In this document: positions 15,715 to 24,647 of the stretch, piece after piece
How the letters are laid out: the number at the start of each line of letters is the position of its first letter
Numbering within the stretch: the first letter of the stretch is position 1
Assembly (NCBI RefSeq): GCF_009834345.1
Contig: NZ_CP035042.1
Span: 930,001-994,000, forward strand
DNA length: 64,000 nt
From: Billgrantia tianxiuensis
GTDB taxonomy: Bacteria > Pseudomonadota > Gammaproteobacteria > Pseudomonadales > Halomonadaceae
Direction of reading: 5' to 3'
Translations under genes and position numbers: made by a program
The notes under the pieces: model-generated
The model's database searches: none
What the model saw: the letters and a program-made list of their open reading frames with translations, nothing else
What the model was told of the DNA's origin: nothing

Positions 15715-17082
15715 ATGACCAAATCCGGCCAGATTGCCGAGGCGCTGCTCAAGGCCATGGAGGAGGGCCGGTTGGCACCGGGGGCCAAGGTTGCCTCCAT
15801 TCGCGAAGCGGCTCGTCAGTTCGGCGTGGCCAAGAACACCATCATCGATGCCTACGATCAGCTCGTCGCCATTGGACGCCTGCAGGCCCGTCATGGCGCC
15901 GGCTTCTTCGTTTCGCAAACGCGTCCACAAGCCACGGTGGAAGAGCGCGAGAACCTGAGTGAGGCGATCGACAGTGTCTCTCTCCTGCGAGAGCAGTTGG
16001 TCGGTAGCTTCGCGGTCCGTGCTGGTGATGGCCGTGCGCCGGCCGCCTGGATGGGTGGGCTCGATCTCTCCCGTGCGCTCAAGCGGCGCGGTACGGGCCA
16101 GGAAGAAGCGCATTTCGAATATGGCATGCCGCAGGGCTTCGAGCCGCTGCGCGACGCCATCGCCCGGGTGCTGGCTGGGCGTTCCATCCTTGCCGCCCCG
16201 GAACAGGTGCTGCTCACCTTCGGGGCCAACCATGCCTTCGATCTGATCATCCGGCACTTCGTCGATGCCGGCGATAGCGTGCTGGTGGAAACGCCAGGCT
16301 ACTATCCGCTGTTCGGCAAGCTGCGCCTGGCACGGGCCAAGCTGGTGGGCGTTTCGCGTACGTCGGAAGGGGTGGACCTCGAGGAGTTCGAGCGCAAGGT
16401 GCGCCAGTACCGGCCGCGGCTGTTCTTCCTGCAACCCAACGCTCACAACCCCACCGGCACCAGCATGTCGCTGAGCAACATGCATCAGCTATTGAAGATC
16501 GCCGAGCAGCACGGCGTGGTGTTGGTGGAGGACGACGTGTTCGCCGACCTGCTGCCGCAGGGGAGTGCCCACCTGGCCGCACTGGATGGACTGGAGAACG
16601 TCATCTACGTGGGCACCTTCTCCAAGACGCTCTCCACCGGGCTGCGCTCAGGCTACATCGCCGGCAGCCGTGCGCTGATCCGCTCCCTCACCGACATCAA
16701 GATGCTCACCGTGGTCAACTCCTCCACCTTCATCGAATCGGTGATCCACGAGCTGATCGTCAAGGGGCGCTACCGCCGTCATCTGGTGCAGCTTCGCGAG
16801 CGGGTCGCCAAGGCCAGCGCCAGCGCCCGGCGCGCCCTGCGCGATGTAGGCATCGAGGATATCAGCGGCCCCGGCGGCGGCTACTATCTATGGGCCCGGC
16901 TGCCTGCCGGTATCAACACCCTGGAGCTGGCCAAACGCGCCACGGAGGAGGGCATCTTCATCGCACCCGGTGCCATCTTTTCGCTGCGCCCGGATGGCAT
17001 CGACGGCACCGCCATGCGCATCAACGTCGCCTACGCCAACGACTTCCGGTTCCTGGAGTTCCTGAAGAGAGCGTTGGGTTAG
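15715..17082 (+). CDS. MocR-family regulator (GntR HTH + class I aminotransferase domain)
   Basis: 455 residues. An N-terminal GntR winged helix (VASIREAARQFGVAKNTIIDAYDQL) is joined to a type I aminotransferase fold: N245 in NPTGTS, D273 in VEDDVFAD, and the PLP lysine K304 in TFSKTLSTGLRSGYIAG. MocR proteins use PLP or a PLP adduct as the signal and activate or repress a neighbouring operon. The target here is probably the divergent tctB-tctA-mvaA operon. ATG 15715 is preferred; a GTG two codons earlier is possible. Why a PLP-linked sensor should control mevalonate genes is unclear. Confidence 0.9.
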   Translation: MTKSGQIAEALLKAMEEGRLAPGAKVASIREAARQFGVAKNTIIDAYDQLVAIGRLQARHGAGFFVSQTRPQATVEERENLSEAIDSVSLLREQLVGSFAVRAGDGRAPAAWMGGLDLSRALKRRGTGQEEAHFEYGMPQGFEPLRDAIARVLAGRSILAAPEQVLLTFGANHAFDLIIRHFVDAGDSVLVETPGYYPLFGKLRLARAKLVGVSRTSEGVDLEEFERKVRQYRPRLFFLQPNAHNPTGTSMSLSNMHQLLKIAEQHGVVLVEDDVFADLLPQGSAHLAALDGLENVIYVGTFSKTLSTGLRSGYIAGSRALIRSLTDIKMLTVVNSSTFIESVIHELIVKGRYRRHLVQLRERVAKASASARRALRDVGIEDISGPGGGYYLWARLPAGINTLELAKRATEEGIFIAPGAIFSLRPDGIDGTAMRINVAYANDFRFLEFLKRALG

Positions 17083-17090
17083 GCTTCATC

Positions 17091-17759
17091 CTACCCTTCC
17101 CGCTGCATCTTCTCGCGCCGTGCCACTTCCGCCGCCGTAGGTGGGTCCATGGCAAAGTCGCCGGTCTTCACCGCTCCGTCGCGTTCATAATTCGCGATCA
17201 CGATGCCGTTGGGCGACACCCGATTGGCGACGAGCTTGAATGCCGCCGCCTGGGCGCCGTCGTCAAACAACTTCTTGCCTTGCCCCAGCACCACGGGGCA
17301 GATGAACAGCTTGAGTTCATCGACGAGATCGTGCGCAAGCAGCGTGTGGACCAGCTCGGTGCTGCCCTGGGTAATCAGCGCCGGCCCATCTTCCTGCTTC
17401 AGCCTGGCAACATCGGCCGCCGCGTCGCGCAGCGCCACCGAGTCTTTCCAGGTCAACTCCAGTCCCTTTCGGGTCGCCACGTACTTCTTGATCGAGTTGA
17501 AGGTCTTGGCGATGGAGTCGTCCGGCCCTTCCTCGGCGTAGGGCCAGTGCGCAGCGAAGATCTCATACGTCTTGCGCCCGAGCAGCAGGTCGAACGGCTG
17601 ACCGAACAGCTTGTCGATCTCCTCACCGAATACCTCGTCCACCAACGGCGCGACCCAGCCGCCATGGCGGAAGCCTCCGGTCGGGTCTTCCTGCGGCCCG
17701 CCGGGCGCCTGCATGACGCCGTCCAGGGAAACCATGCCGCCAACGATCACTTTACGCAT
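17091..17759 (-). CDS. Dihydrofolate reductase family protein (RibD C-terminal type)
   Basis: 222 residues. VIVGGMVSLDGVMQAPGG at the start, LLLGRKTYEIFAAHWPY, and the C-terminal GSTELVHTLLAHDLVDEL plus VVLGQGKKLF are typical of the YyaP/RibD-C branch of the DHFR fold. Members are NADPH-dependent reductases with unknown physiological substrates. The gene converges on the MocR gene with an 8-nt gap. Confidence 0.87.
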   Translation of the reverse strand: MRKVIVGGMVSLDGVMQAPGGPQEDPTGGFRHGGWVAPLVDEVFGEEIDKLFGQPFDLLLGRKTYEIFAAHWPYAEEGPDDSIAKTFNSIKKYVATRKGLELTWKDSVALRDAAADVARLKQEDGPALITQGSTELVHTLLAHDLVDELKLFICPVVLGQGKKLFDDGAQAAAFKLVANRVSPNGIVIANYERDGAVKTGDFAMDPPTAAEVARREKMQREG

Positions 17760-17870
17760 CTGCTCATCCTCGTGGTTTGCAAGTTCAGCCAGTATTCGAA
17801 CGAGCTGCGTAGGAATCGACAGGCTTGCGATGAACGGCGGCGACGGCTTGTTGAGTGTGAGGTATAACGC

Positions 17871-18383
17871 TCAGTCCGTTGCGCGTTTGCGAGCCACCGA
17901 CAGCGCCGGGGGATGTGCCAGCGTCTGGTAGACAACGCAGTACCGCTCCGTCAAACGCAGGAGAGTGTCGAGCTGCTCTTCCGAGGCATCGGTGTCGAGG
18001 GTGACTTGCAGCCGAATGCTCTGGAAGCCCACGGGCACTTCCTTTGCCACGCCAAGCGTTCCACGAAAATTGAGATCGCCTTCCGCCTGGAGCGAAGCAT
18101 CTCGCAACTCGATGCCGAGCGAGGTGGCGACGGCGTTCAGCGTCACCCCGGCACAGGCCACCAACGCTTCGAGCAGCATGTCGCCCGAACACGCGCTTTG
18201 ACCGCTCCCGCCCGTGGCGGGATGCAGCCCGGCCTCAACGAGCGCCTTGCCCGTCTCGATCTTGCAGCTCACACCTTCACCGAGACGCCCTTGCGCGCGC
18301 AGAGTGATCAGTGCGGCATCCGGTGCCTCGCGATAACGCTCCTTCAGAGGCCTCTGGACGGAGCGCAACTCTTCAGCCTTCAT
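17871..18383 (-). CDS. OsmC family peroxide/organic hydroperoxide protein
   Basis: 170 residues. OsmC/Ohr fold with two conserved Cys, in SGQSACSGDMLLEALVACAG, that reduce hydroperoxides in this family. The second Cys lies on the long central helix. The start at 18383 has GGAGAG five bases upstream; the in-frame ATG at 18395 overlaps this ribosome site and is less likely. Single gene divergent from the dienelactone hydrolase. Confidence 0.86.
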   Translation of the reverse strand: MKAEELRSVQRPLKERYREAPDAALITLRAQGRLGEGVSCKIETGKALVEAGLHPATGGSGQSACSGDMLLEALVACAGVTLNAVATSLGIELRDASLQAEGDLNFRGTLGVAKEVPVGFQSIRLQVTLDTDASEEQLDTLLRLTERYCVVYQTLAHPPALSVARKRATD

Positions 18384-18565
18384 GACACTCTCCATAATGT
18401 TGGTTATGGCCTCATGCTCGTTTTGGCGGCACGGCAGCCGTAGATGCCAGCTGTCTCAAACACCCCATCAAAATAGGCTAAGGTACTCGAGCTGGCCAAA
18501 GGCGGATATTTGGCACATTCGTCCCTGACAAGATCACGTTGCCATCGACAAACCCGGAGCCCGCT

Positions 18566-19306
18566 ATGTCTCGCGCTATTGAAATCCCTGCCGCCGACGG
18601 AACCATCGACGCTCATGTCTTCACGCCCGAGAGTGCCGACCGTCCTCTTCCGGCCGTGGTGCTGTTCACCGATATCGGCGGCCTGCGCTCCTGCTATCAC
18701 GAGAAGGCCCAGCAACTCGCGGACAACGGCTATGCCGTGTTGATGCCCAACATCTACTATCGCGATGCGCGCGGTCCCGTCGTGCCGGAGGGCAAATCCT
18801 TCCGCGACCCGGACGTGCGACCAACACTGTTCGGGTATGCCGGCCACCTTACGCCCGAGGCACTATCCCGCGACTTCACCGCGCTGCTGAAATGCATCGA
18901 CAGCGAGGCCGAGTTCGCCGACGTCAAAATAGGCGTAGTGGGCTACTGCATGACCGGCGCCTTCGCGCTGCGCATGGCGGCCGAGCACCCCGGCCGCGTC
19001 GCCGCTGCGGCCGGCTTCCATTCGGCCAACTTGGCCAAGGCCGACGACCCGAACAGCCTGGTGCATGTAGTCGGCACCATCGAGGGGCGCGTCTATCTCG
19101 GCCACGCCGACAAGGACGAGCTGCTGCCCCCCGACCAGATCGCCCGCCTGGACGAAGCCCTGGCCAAGGCCGGCGTGCACTTCACCTCCGAACTCTACAA
19201 GGGCGCCGCCCACGGCTTCACCGCCAAGGACGCCCCCAGCTACGACGCGACCGCTGATGCACTGCACCACAAGCGGTTGGCGATGTTGTTGGAAGAGACG
19301 CTGTAG
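18566..19306 (+). CDS. Dienelactone hydrolase family protein
   Basis: 246 residues with an alpha/beta hydrolase fold. The nucleophile is Cys in GVVGYCMTG, with Asp in GHADKDELLP and His in GAAHGFTAKD, the Cys-Asp-His triad of dienelactone hydrolases. These open lactone rings in aromatic degradation, but many members act on other esters. No catechol genes are near, so the substrate is open. A GGAG site precedes the ATG. A GC-rich hairpin at 19327-19349 follows. Confidence 0.88.
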   Translation: MSRAIEIPAADGTIDAHVFTPESADRPLPAVVLFTDIGGLRSCYHEKAQQLADNGYAVLMPNIYYRDARGPVVPEGKSFRDPDVRPTLFGYAGHLTPEALSRDFTALLKCIDSEAEFADVKIGVVGYCMTGAFALRMAAEHPGRVAAAAGFHSANLAKADDPNSLVHVVGTIEGRVYLGHADKDELLPPDQIARLDEALAKAGVHFTSELYKGAAHGFTAKDAPSYDATADALHHKRLAMLLEETL

Positions 19307-19326
19307 CGGGGCGGTCTGCTTTATCG

Positions 19327-19349
19327 GCGGCCCCGGGGGATGGGGCCGC
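19327..19349 (+). terminator. Hairpin after the dienelactone hydrolase gene
   Basis: GCGGCCCC and GGGGCCGC form an 8-bp stem around a 7-nt loop, 20 nt after the stop codon. It lacks a T run. It also marks the point where base composition drops to the AT-rich island. Confidence 0.5.
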
Positions 19350-19490
19350 GGTGGGGTGGTTCGCCTTTCTGGGAAAAATGCAGCTTATTTTCGATAAGTT
19401 AAGTCATACTTTTCATCCGGAAAGAAGTGGGCTTTAAATAAAAATTATATGGCGTGGCGCTCATCGTGAATTCATGATGTGATAAATGTT

Positions 19491-21158
19491 TTATTCTCGT
19501 GCAGAGGCTGGTAAAGCCATTGCGTCTAGCTCGGCGTGAGTAGTATACAAACCTTTGTGAGTTCCATTAATTATTGAGCTAAGCGATTCCCTTAGTTTAT
19601 TGTATTTTTCATTGGTCAAGAAGTCAGGTGAAGTTAGGTGGGTGAAAAGATTGTAAGGCTTATCTTTGCTTGGCGATTCATTTAAATAAAATCCTTCAAA
19701 ATCAGGGTTGTGGGCTACTGTTTGAACGCGTCCATCGGTTGCATCTGCCAGAGTTCGGATATTCAGATTGATTGTCCACATGGCGTTTGGCACTCCATCT
19801 TTTCTTAGCTTTGTGTCTAAGTCATGTATGGCAATGGCATTTGCATTGAATTGGTTGAAGATTTTTATAAAAGTTGGTATGTTTGCCTTGCCTCTACAGT
19901 TAATGACGCAGTAGACTCCTTCCAGTCCATTTTGTTCAATAATGTACTGGTATGCTAGATACTCTGTGTCACCCTCAACGAGTATTGCATTAGAGTAAAA
20001 GAAGAATTCATGAACCGTTGGGCAGCAACGGTTAAGCATCTTGAGGTTGTCTCTTTCGTCAGGGCTAAAATGTGCCTTGTCTGTCTGAAAATAGTAGACG
20101 CCTTGCTGGCTGTTGGAGACCTTGATAAGTGTGGTATGGTCCTGAGTGAGATCAATAAATATTGGGGAGTGGGTGGTGCAAATAACTTGCCAGCCCTCCA
20201 TGTCTGCAAGAGCATAGATGGCTTTTCTAGCTGCTTTAATAACAGATGGGTGAAGGTTTATTTCTGGCTCGTCGATTAGTAATACTTTCGGCGTCTCTTC
20301 TTGAATTACTTTGGTTCCTTTTTTGTACATTCCTTCGCTACACAAAGCATTTACCGCAGACCATAAAAAAGCTCTTTTTAATCCTGTTCCCTGATGCTCA
20401 AGTGATGATGGGTGGTTGCTTGTTTTAACAAAAAATTTGCTTCCATCTTTGATGGCCTCCTCTGCCTTGAATTTTCCAACGCCAGTTTCAAAAGTTACTG
20501 TGGTTCCATGGAATAGCTTGTTTAACTCAGTTTCTATTTTATTGCTCAGCTGGCCAATACTGTTAGACAGTTCTCTATCTACTTCCTTGGCTAGCTTTTC
20601 AATTTCGGCAACAATGCCAGCCACCTTGCTTTTATCATCTTTAAGCTTTCTGGCGGCGTTTTTTGATGCTAGATCCTTTACGACTTTTTCTAGCGCGTCA
20701 TATCCATCATTTGGGTTAAGCCTAATTGGTGTTGGCAATCGGCTCTGTAGCAAGGTATTCCAACCACCGGCACCACCCTTTTTCCAATCGTTGGTTTTGT
20801 TGCTAAAGCTATATTTTATACCGCTCTCATCAGGCGTCTCCCAGCGAATTTGGAACTTTGCACAGTTTCCAAATTCTGGATCATTAAGTAGGTGCCACTC
20901 CTGGCCTAATGTGTCAATATCTTCTTGCGTTATATCATTAAATATGCCTGTGATTATAACTGGTGTGCTAGTGTTTCTTCCATGAAAGTGATCTAAGCTC
21001 AGAGCGCTACCCATTGAAACGTAGGCTTCGTATGCGTCAAGTATCGTAGATTTGCAGCTGTTGTTTGGGCCGACTAATACGACAATGTTGTCGATGAGTA
21101 TTTTTACCTCATCTTTTATGCCTTTGAAATTTGAAATAAGTAGGGCAGCTAGTTTCAC
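19491..21158 (-). CDS. OLD-family ATPase with TOPRIM nuclease domain
   Basis: 555 residues. ABC-type ATPase: Walker A GPNNSCKST (30-38), signature-like region near 255-262, Walker B VLLIDEPEI with D296 and E297, and H330 in CTTHS. A TOPRIM nuclease domain follows: E395 in ILVEGDTEY and the DxD-type IHDLD near 445-448. This is the class 1 OLD layout of anti-phage nucleases. Translation starts at GTG 21158, with AAGGA upstream. The gene is far more AT-rich than its surroundings, a sign of recent transfer. No UvrD-like GajB partner is present; the only co-oriented neighbour is the membrane protein gene upstream. Confidence 0.9.
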   Translation of the reverse strand: MKLAALLISNFKGIKDEVKILIDNIVVLVGPNNSCKSTILDAYEAYVSMGSALSLDHFHGRNTSTPVIITGIFNDITQEDIDTLGQEWHLLNDPEFGNCAKFQIRWETPDESGIKYSFSNKTNDWKKGGAGGWNTLLQSRLPTPIRLNPNDGYDALEKVVKDLASKNAARKLKDDKSKVAGIVAEIEKLAKEVDRELSNSIGQLSNKIETELNKLFHGTTVTFETGVGKFKAEEAIKDGSKFFVKTSNHPSSLEHQGTGLKRAFLWSAVNALCSEGMYKKGTKVIQEETPKVLLIDEPEINLHPSVIKAARKAIYALADMEGWQVICTTHSPIFIDLTQDHTTLIKVSNSQQGVYYFQTDKAHFSPDERDNLKMLNRCCPTVHEFFFYSNAILVEGDTEYLAYQYIIEQNGLEGVYCVINCRGKANIPTFIKIFNQFNANAIAIHDLDTKLRKDGVPNAMWTINLNIRTLADATDGRVQTVAHNPDFEGFYLNESPSKDKPYNLFTHLTSPDFLTNEKYNKLRESLSSIINGTHKGLYTTHAELDAMALPASARE

Positions 21159-21250
21159 GGTGTAATCCTTTGTTCAGGTTCATGTCTGGGCTGATTGGTT
21201 TTTTAGGTTTTATTTATGCTGAAAAATTGCGTTTATTAGGAAGTGCTATA

Positions 21251-21874
21251 CTAGCCCTCTTGATCTAGGGCTTCTAGCTCTGCTGACAGTTCTAGCCAGT
21301 TTCTTAGATCAGTTGAGTCTGTTGTACTGGGCTCATCATCTGAAAATTCCCTGAAGAAGTCCTCATATACTTCCATGCTTTGGCTACGAATGACAAAACT
21401 GGCGTGGTTGTCCAGGGTTTTGGGGAGAGCCACAGGAATTCGCTCACTATTTGCAAATACTGTGAGCTCATGGAAGCTTGGCTCTAATGAGCCTTCAGCA
21501 CGAATGCGCCCTGCCACAAGGTAGCGAGGAAAATCTTTCTCACGTTCCGGTCGTGTCATTTCGAACAGTTGAAGTCTTCTTGTTCGAGCGTCGTAAAGCC
21601 GTATAGTAGAGACCCATTCGTTAGGATTTCGCTCCTCAGGAACTGATACTGCAATAAATCCTGACAGAGGCCCGTGCAATTCGTCCCAAGCAACTCTTGC
21701 GCGGACATCAGGGAGAACATCAGCAATTCTGGATACGCGTTGCTCATTCTGGTCAACTTTCATGGCTACCCCAGAAAGAAGCCCACGCATATCATACATG
21801 CTGGTGCCTAGGAAAGCTAATGTCCCCAGGATTATTATACCAACTAAAATTTGTACCCAGTGCTCGTTTTTCAT
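21251..21874 (-). CDS. Single-pass membrane protein upstream of the OLD nuclease
   Basis: 207 residues, family not recognised. One N-terminal membrane helix (VQILVGIIILGTLAFLG, about 8-24) is followed by a short heptad-like stretch (MKVDQNEQRVSRIADVL). After this comes a mostly beta soluble domain and an acidic C-terminal tail. It is moderately AT-rich like the OLD gene and lies 92 nt upstream in the same direction, so the two probably form one transferred unit. A role as membrane-bound partner or regulator of the nuclease is a guess from position only. Confidence 0.72.
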   Translation of the reverse strand: MKNEHWVQILVGIIILGTLAFLGTSMYDMRGLLSGVAMKVDQNEQRVSRIADVLPDVRARVAWDELHGPLSGFIAVSVPEERNPNEWVSTIRLYDARTRRLQLFEMTRPEREKDFPRYLVAGRIRAEGSLEPSFHELTVFANSERIPVALPKTLDNHASFVIRSQSMEVYEDFFREFSDDEPSTTDSTDLRNWLELSAELEALDQEG

Positions 21875-22001
21875 TAATTTTCTCTTAATGGCATTGTTTT
21901 TTATATATGAAGCTTCGGAGATATGGGTGAGATAGAGGGCGGGGTCATGTACTTCCGGTGGCTCACAGCTGTTGCATTCCCTTGGAAACTATTTATCAAA
22001 G

Positions 22002-23018
22002 TCACCCCACCAACTCCACCCGGCCCCAATCCCCACCCACCGAGTCGAGCAATTGGCTTAGTGCCGGGCTCTGGTAGGTCACGTGCGGGTCTTCCCAGCG
22101 CAGGCGTACGCTCTGGTGCACGCAGGGTTCCGGCGTGCGGTGCTGCGAGCGGCGCATGATCTTGTAGAAGCCCTTGTATTCGTCGTGTTGCCTGCCGCTA
22201 TGGCGCGGGTTCATCGAGGTGAGGAAGTGCGGTTCGAAGATGAGGCCGACCTGCTGGGCCTCGGTGGCCATCCATTGTCCGGCGTAGTCGCCGAGTTCGC
22301 GCTGTGGGTAGCCGCCGCCGATATCGGTATGCACACCGGCGAACCACACCTGCTTGAGATCGATGCCGGGCTTGGCCGACCACAGCGTGGGCTCGAAGTC
22401 CTGACGGTTCTCGTCGATGGAAACGGCATGGCGGGCGTGGCGGATGATGCTGCTGGGTTCGGTGTCGTGGAACAGGTAGCGCTCGGTGCCCAGGGTGCCG
22501 AGGAACGGGGCGGGAATGCCGAGTGCGCCGACGGTATCCCACACGCCGATGAATTCGATCTCGGTTCTATCCGCCACGGCGTAGGCGCGGCGGAAGTTGG
22601 CGGCTCTGTCGCCACTGGGAGCCGAGTTCTTGGAGCGCTGACGGTAGAGTACGTAGGCTTCCGGAATGCGGTCGGCATAGAGCCGGCGCAGGATGCCGCA
22701 GTTGCGAATGAGCCCGGCCAGGGAGCGTACGGTATAGGCGCCACGGCTGAAGCCGAACAGGAAGAGCTGGTCGCCGGGCTCGTAGTTGTGCACCACGAAG
22801 CGATAGCAATCCATGATGTTCTTGTCGATACCGGCGCCGGTGGCACCGCCGCGAATGCTGTCACCCTCGGTGCCCACGCCCCAGTCGTAGTAAACCACCT
22901 GCTTGATACCGGCCTGGCAGCAGGGGGCGATGCCGCGAGCCAGGCGCAGTACGTGCGTGGCGGTATCGCTCTCCGGGCACTGCCAGGTGCCGTCCGCGCA
23001 GATGACGATGCGCTTCAT
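22002..23018 (-). CDS. DUF2235 alpha/beta hydrolase (Tle1-like phospholipase fold)
   Basis: 338 residues from ATG 23018. The DUF2235 pattern is clear: RIVICADGTW at the start, the nucleophile S91 in LFGFSRGAYT, Asp in GVWDTVGALG and His in GVHTDIGGGY. T6SS lipase effectors of the Tle1 family share this domain, but so do many housekeeping proteins. No vgrG, PAAR or immunity gene is beside it, so an effector role is not supported here. It is GC-rich and marks the right side of the AT-rich island. Confidence 0.86.
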   Translation of the reverse strand: MKRIVICADGTWQCPESDTATHVLRLARGIAPCCQAGIKQVVYYDWGVGTEGDSIRGGATGAGIDKNIMDCYRFVVHNYEPGDQLFLFGFSRGAYTVRSLAGLIRNCGILRRLYADRIPEAYVLYRQRSKNSAPSGDRAANFRRAYAVADRTEIEFIGVWDTVGALGIPAPFLGTLGTERYLFHDTEPSSIIRHARHAVSIDENRQDFEPTLWSAKPGIDLKQVWFAGVHTDIGGGYPQRELGDYAGQWMATEAQQVGLIFEPHFLTSMNPRHSGRQHDEYKGFYKIMRRSQHRTPEPCVHQSVRLRWEDPHVTYQSPALSQLLDSVGGDWGRVELVG

Positions 23019-23193
23019 CCCGCTCCCTCCCCGCGTGCTTTTTTTACTAAACGTAAACCCATTGTTTCGGGTGCGCCATGCCATCAGGCCAAAAGATGAC
23101 CCTTGTCAGCGCAATTGAGGTTATGGCTTACGCGTTGTAGCAAATCGCTTACAACGATAGGAGAGCGAGGGCATGGGGTTTCGTTCATGGAGC

Positions 23194-23727
23194 CTAACGA
23201 CATCGGGCATACAGGAAGCAGGCTCTTGGCTCGGGGTCGATATTCGGATGGAGCATGTGGCGTTCGAGGCGACCCTCTCTCACGAAGCCGCATTTTTCCA
23301 ATAAACGGGCAGAAGCCAGATTTTCGACATCGCAGGTGGCCTGAACGCGGTATACCTCGGGCTGTGCCAGGCAAAGCGCGGTCAGGGCAGTCAGTGCTTC
23401 CGGCATGATGCCTTTTCGCCAGTGGCGGCGGGCCAGGACATAGCCCACATCGACCGTATGCCCCCGAGGCCGGGCTTCCAGCATCCCGATAGGTTCGTGC
23501 TCGTCACCATGGAAAGTCATGACGTACGGAAACCGGCTGCGCTCTTTCCAGGCCCGAATGCAGACATCCACGTACTCCTGCGTTTCGGATGGGGCCTGGT
23601 GAGGACGCCAGACCATGTAGCGCGTCACTTCCGGGTCCGTGGTGTATTCGCGGTACAAGACCGGTCCGTCCGTGGGGCGCGGTTCCCGCAGGGTGAGTCG
23701 CTCGGTGTCGATACGTGGGGGAAGCAT
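23194..23727 (-). CDS. GNAT N-acetyltransferase (RimJ/RimL-like)
   Basis: 177 residues from ATG 23727. IDTERLTLREPRPTD is the standard N-terminus, VDVGYVLARRHWRKGIMPEAL holds the acetyl-CoA binding turn, and NLASARLLEKCGFVREG is the typical C-terminal helix. Members acetylate protein N-termini or small molecules. It follows a small hypothetical gene by 28 nt in the same direction. Confidence 0.87.
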   Translation of the reverse strand: MLPPRIDTERLTLREPRPTDGPVLYREYTTDPEVTRYMVWRPHQAPSETQEYVDVCIRAWKERSRFPYVMTFHGDEHEPIGMLEARPRGHTVDVGYVLARRHWRKGIMPEALTALTALCLAQPEVYRVQATCDVENLASARLLEKCGFVREGRLERHMLHPNIDPEPRACFLYARCR

Positions 23728-23755
23728 GGTCTCTGGCCCTACTGGGTGGGAAGTC

Positions 23756-24025
23756 TTACTCCTCATACGAGTCATCTGTGCGGGGTGCATTAGGCAACTG
23801 CTCATCAAGCGATTGGCGGTACTTGATGCAGCCTTTCATGAATTCCGGCCATTCCGGTACCACGGGAACCGGGTCGGTCTTGTCGGGCAGTAATGCCCAC
23901 AGGGCCGGGTGATGCCAGCACAGGTCGTGCCGGCTGCAGTCCCGGTGTTCGCGGATGCCTTGGCGGAGTCGTTTGGCTTCTTCGATCAGTTCCTCTCGGG
24001 TCATCCGTTCGAGGTCTTCATCCAT
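23756..24025 (-). CDS. Small hypothetical protein
   Basis: 89 residues from ATG 24025, where GGAGG lies 5 nt upstream; an ATG four codons earlier is less well placed. The N-terminal half is a charged helix (MTREELIEEAKRLRQGIREHRD). The middle contains Cys and His (CSRHDLCWHHP) that could bind a metal. The C-terminus is acidic. The family is not recognised. It leads a two-gene unit with the GNAT gene. Confidence 0.72.
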   Translation of the reverse strand: MDEDLERMTREELIEEAKRLRQGIREHRDCSRHDLCWHHPALWALLPDKTDPVPVVPEWPEFMKGCIKYRQSLDEQLPNAPRTDDSYEE

Positions 24026-24166
24026 GGGAGCCTCCATAGGGTTTTCCGATCGCTCGCAGTCCCATTCGGCGAGCGGGGTTTACCCTGATCGATCAGGCGC
24101 TGCCTGCCGTGAGTGATGCCGCTCGCTGCAGTATTGGTTAGCGTGCCGAGGCCTGCAATCGATGAA

Positions 24167-24199
24167 AGCGCACCGCCGCCGTTCCGGCAGCGGTGCGCT
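24167..24199 (-). terminator. Stem-loop after ridA-like gene
   Basis: AGCGCACCGC and GCGGTGCGCT form a 10-bp stem, with a second small stem (GCCG/CGGC) inside the loop. It sits 20 nt after the stop of the RidA gene and probably ends its transcript. Confidence 0.6.
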
Positions 24200-24218
24200 C
24201 CTGGTGGGAGGCGTGGCG

Positions 24219-24620
24219 TTACGCCGCCGGCGCGGGAATCCGTGCGATCACCTTGATTTCAAAGTCGAAGCCCGCTAGCCAGTTGACGCCGACGGCGGTC
24301 CAGTTGGGGTAGGGCGGTTGGCCGATTTCCTTGGTGCGAACCCTGTCGATCGCTTCCCACTGGGCGGCGGGATCGGTGTGGAAGGTGGTCACGTCGACGA
24401 TGTCGTCGAAGGTGCAACCGGCGGCCTCGAGAACGGCCGAGAGGTTGTCGAAGGCAAGCTGCACCTGGCTTTCGAAATCCGGCTCGGGGGAGCCGTCCTC
24501 ACGGCTGCCGACCTGGCCCGAGACGAACAGGAAGTCGCCCGAGCGGATGGCCGCCGAATAGCGGTTGATCTCGTAGAGTGCCTGCCGTCCGGCAGGAAAG
24601 ACTGCATCGCGTTTAGCCAT
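24219..24620 (-). CDS. RidA family protein
   Basis: 133 residues. RidA-fold proteins hydrolyse reactive enamine/imine intermediates; other members differ. Visible motifs are RSGDFLFVSGQVG, FDNLSAVLEAAGCTFDDIVDVTTF and the closing FEIKVIARIP. The conserved Arg that binds the substrate carboxylate in true RidA is not evident, so it belongs to a YjgH-like branch. The start at 24620 has GGAG seven bases upstream. It faces a TetR gene, with three operator copies between. Confidence 0.87.
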   Translation of the reverse strand: MAKRDAVFPAGRQALYEINRYSAAIRSGDFLFVSGQVGSREDGSPEPDFESQVQLAFDNLSAVLEAAGCTFDDIVDVTTFHTDPAAQWEAIDRVRTKEIGQPPYPNWTAVGVNWLAGFDFEIKVIARIPAPAA

Positions 24621-24647
24621 CATGCTGCTCCGGTGGGTAAAATTGAT

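Noticed and set aside
19491..21158. OLD gene as GajA of a Gabija system
   Set aside because: There is no UvrD-like helicase gene next to it.
22002..23018. DUF2235 protein as a T6SS lipase effector
   Set aside because: The domain fits Tle1, but no VgrG, PAAR or immunity gene is adjacent; the PAAR gene is 21 kb away.
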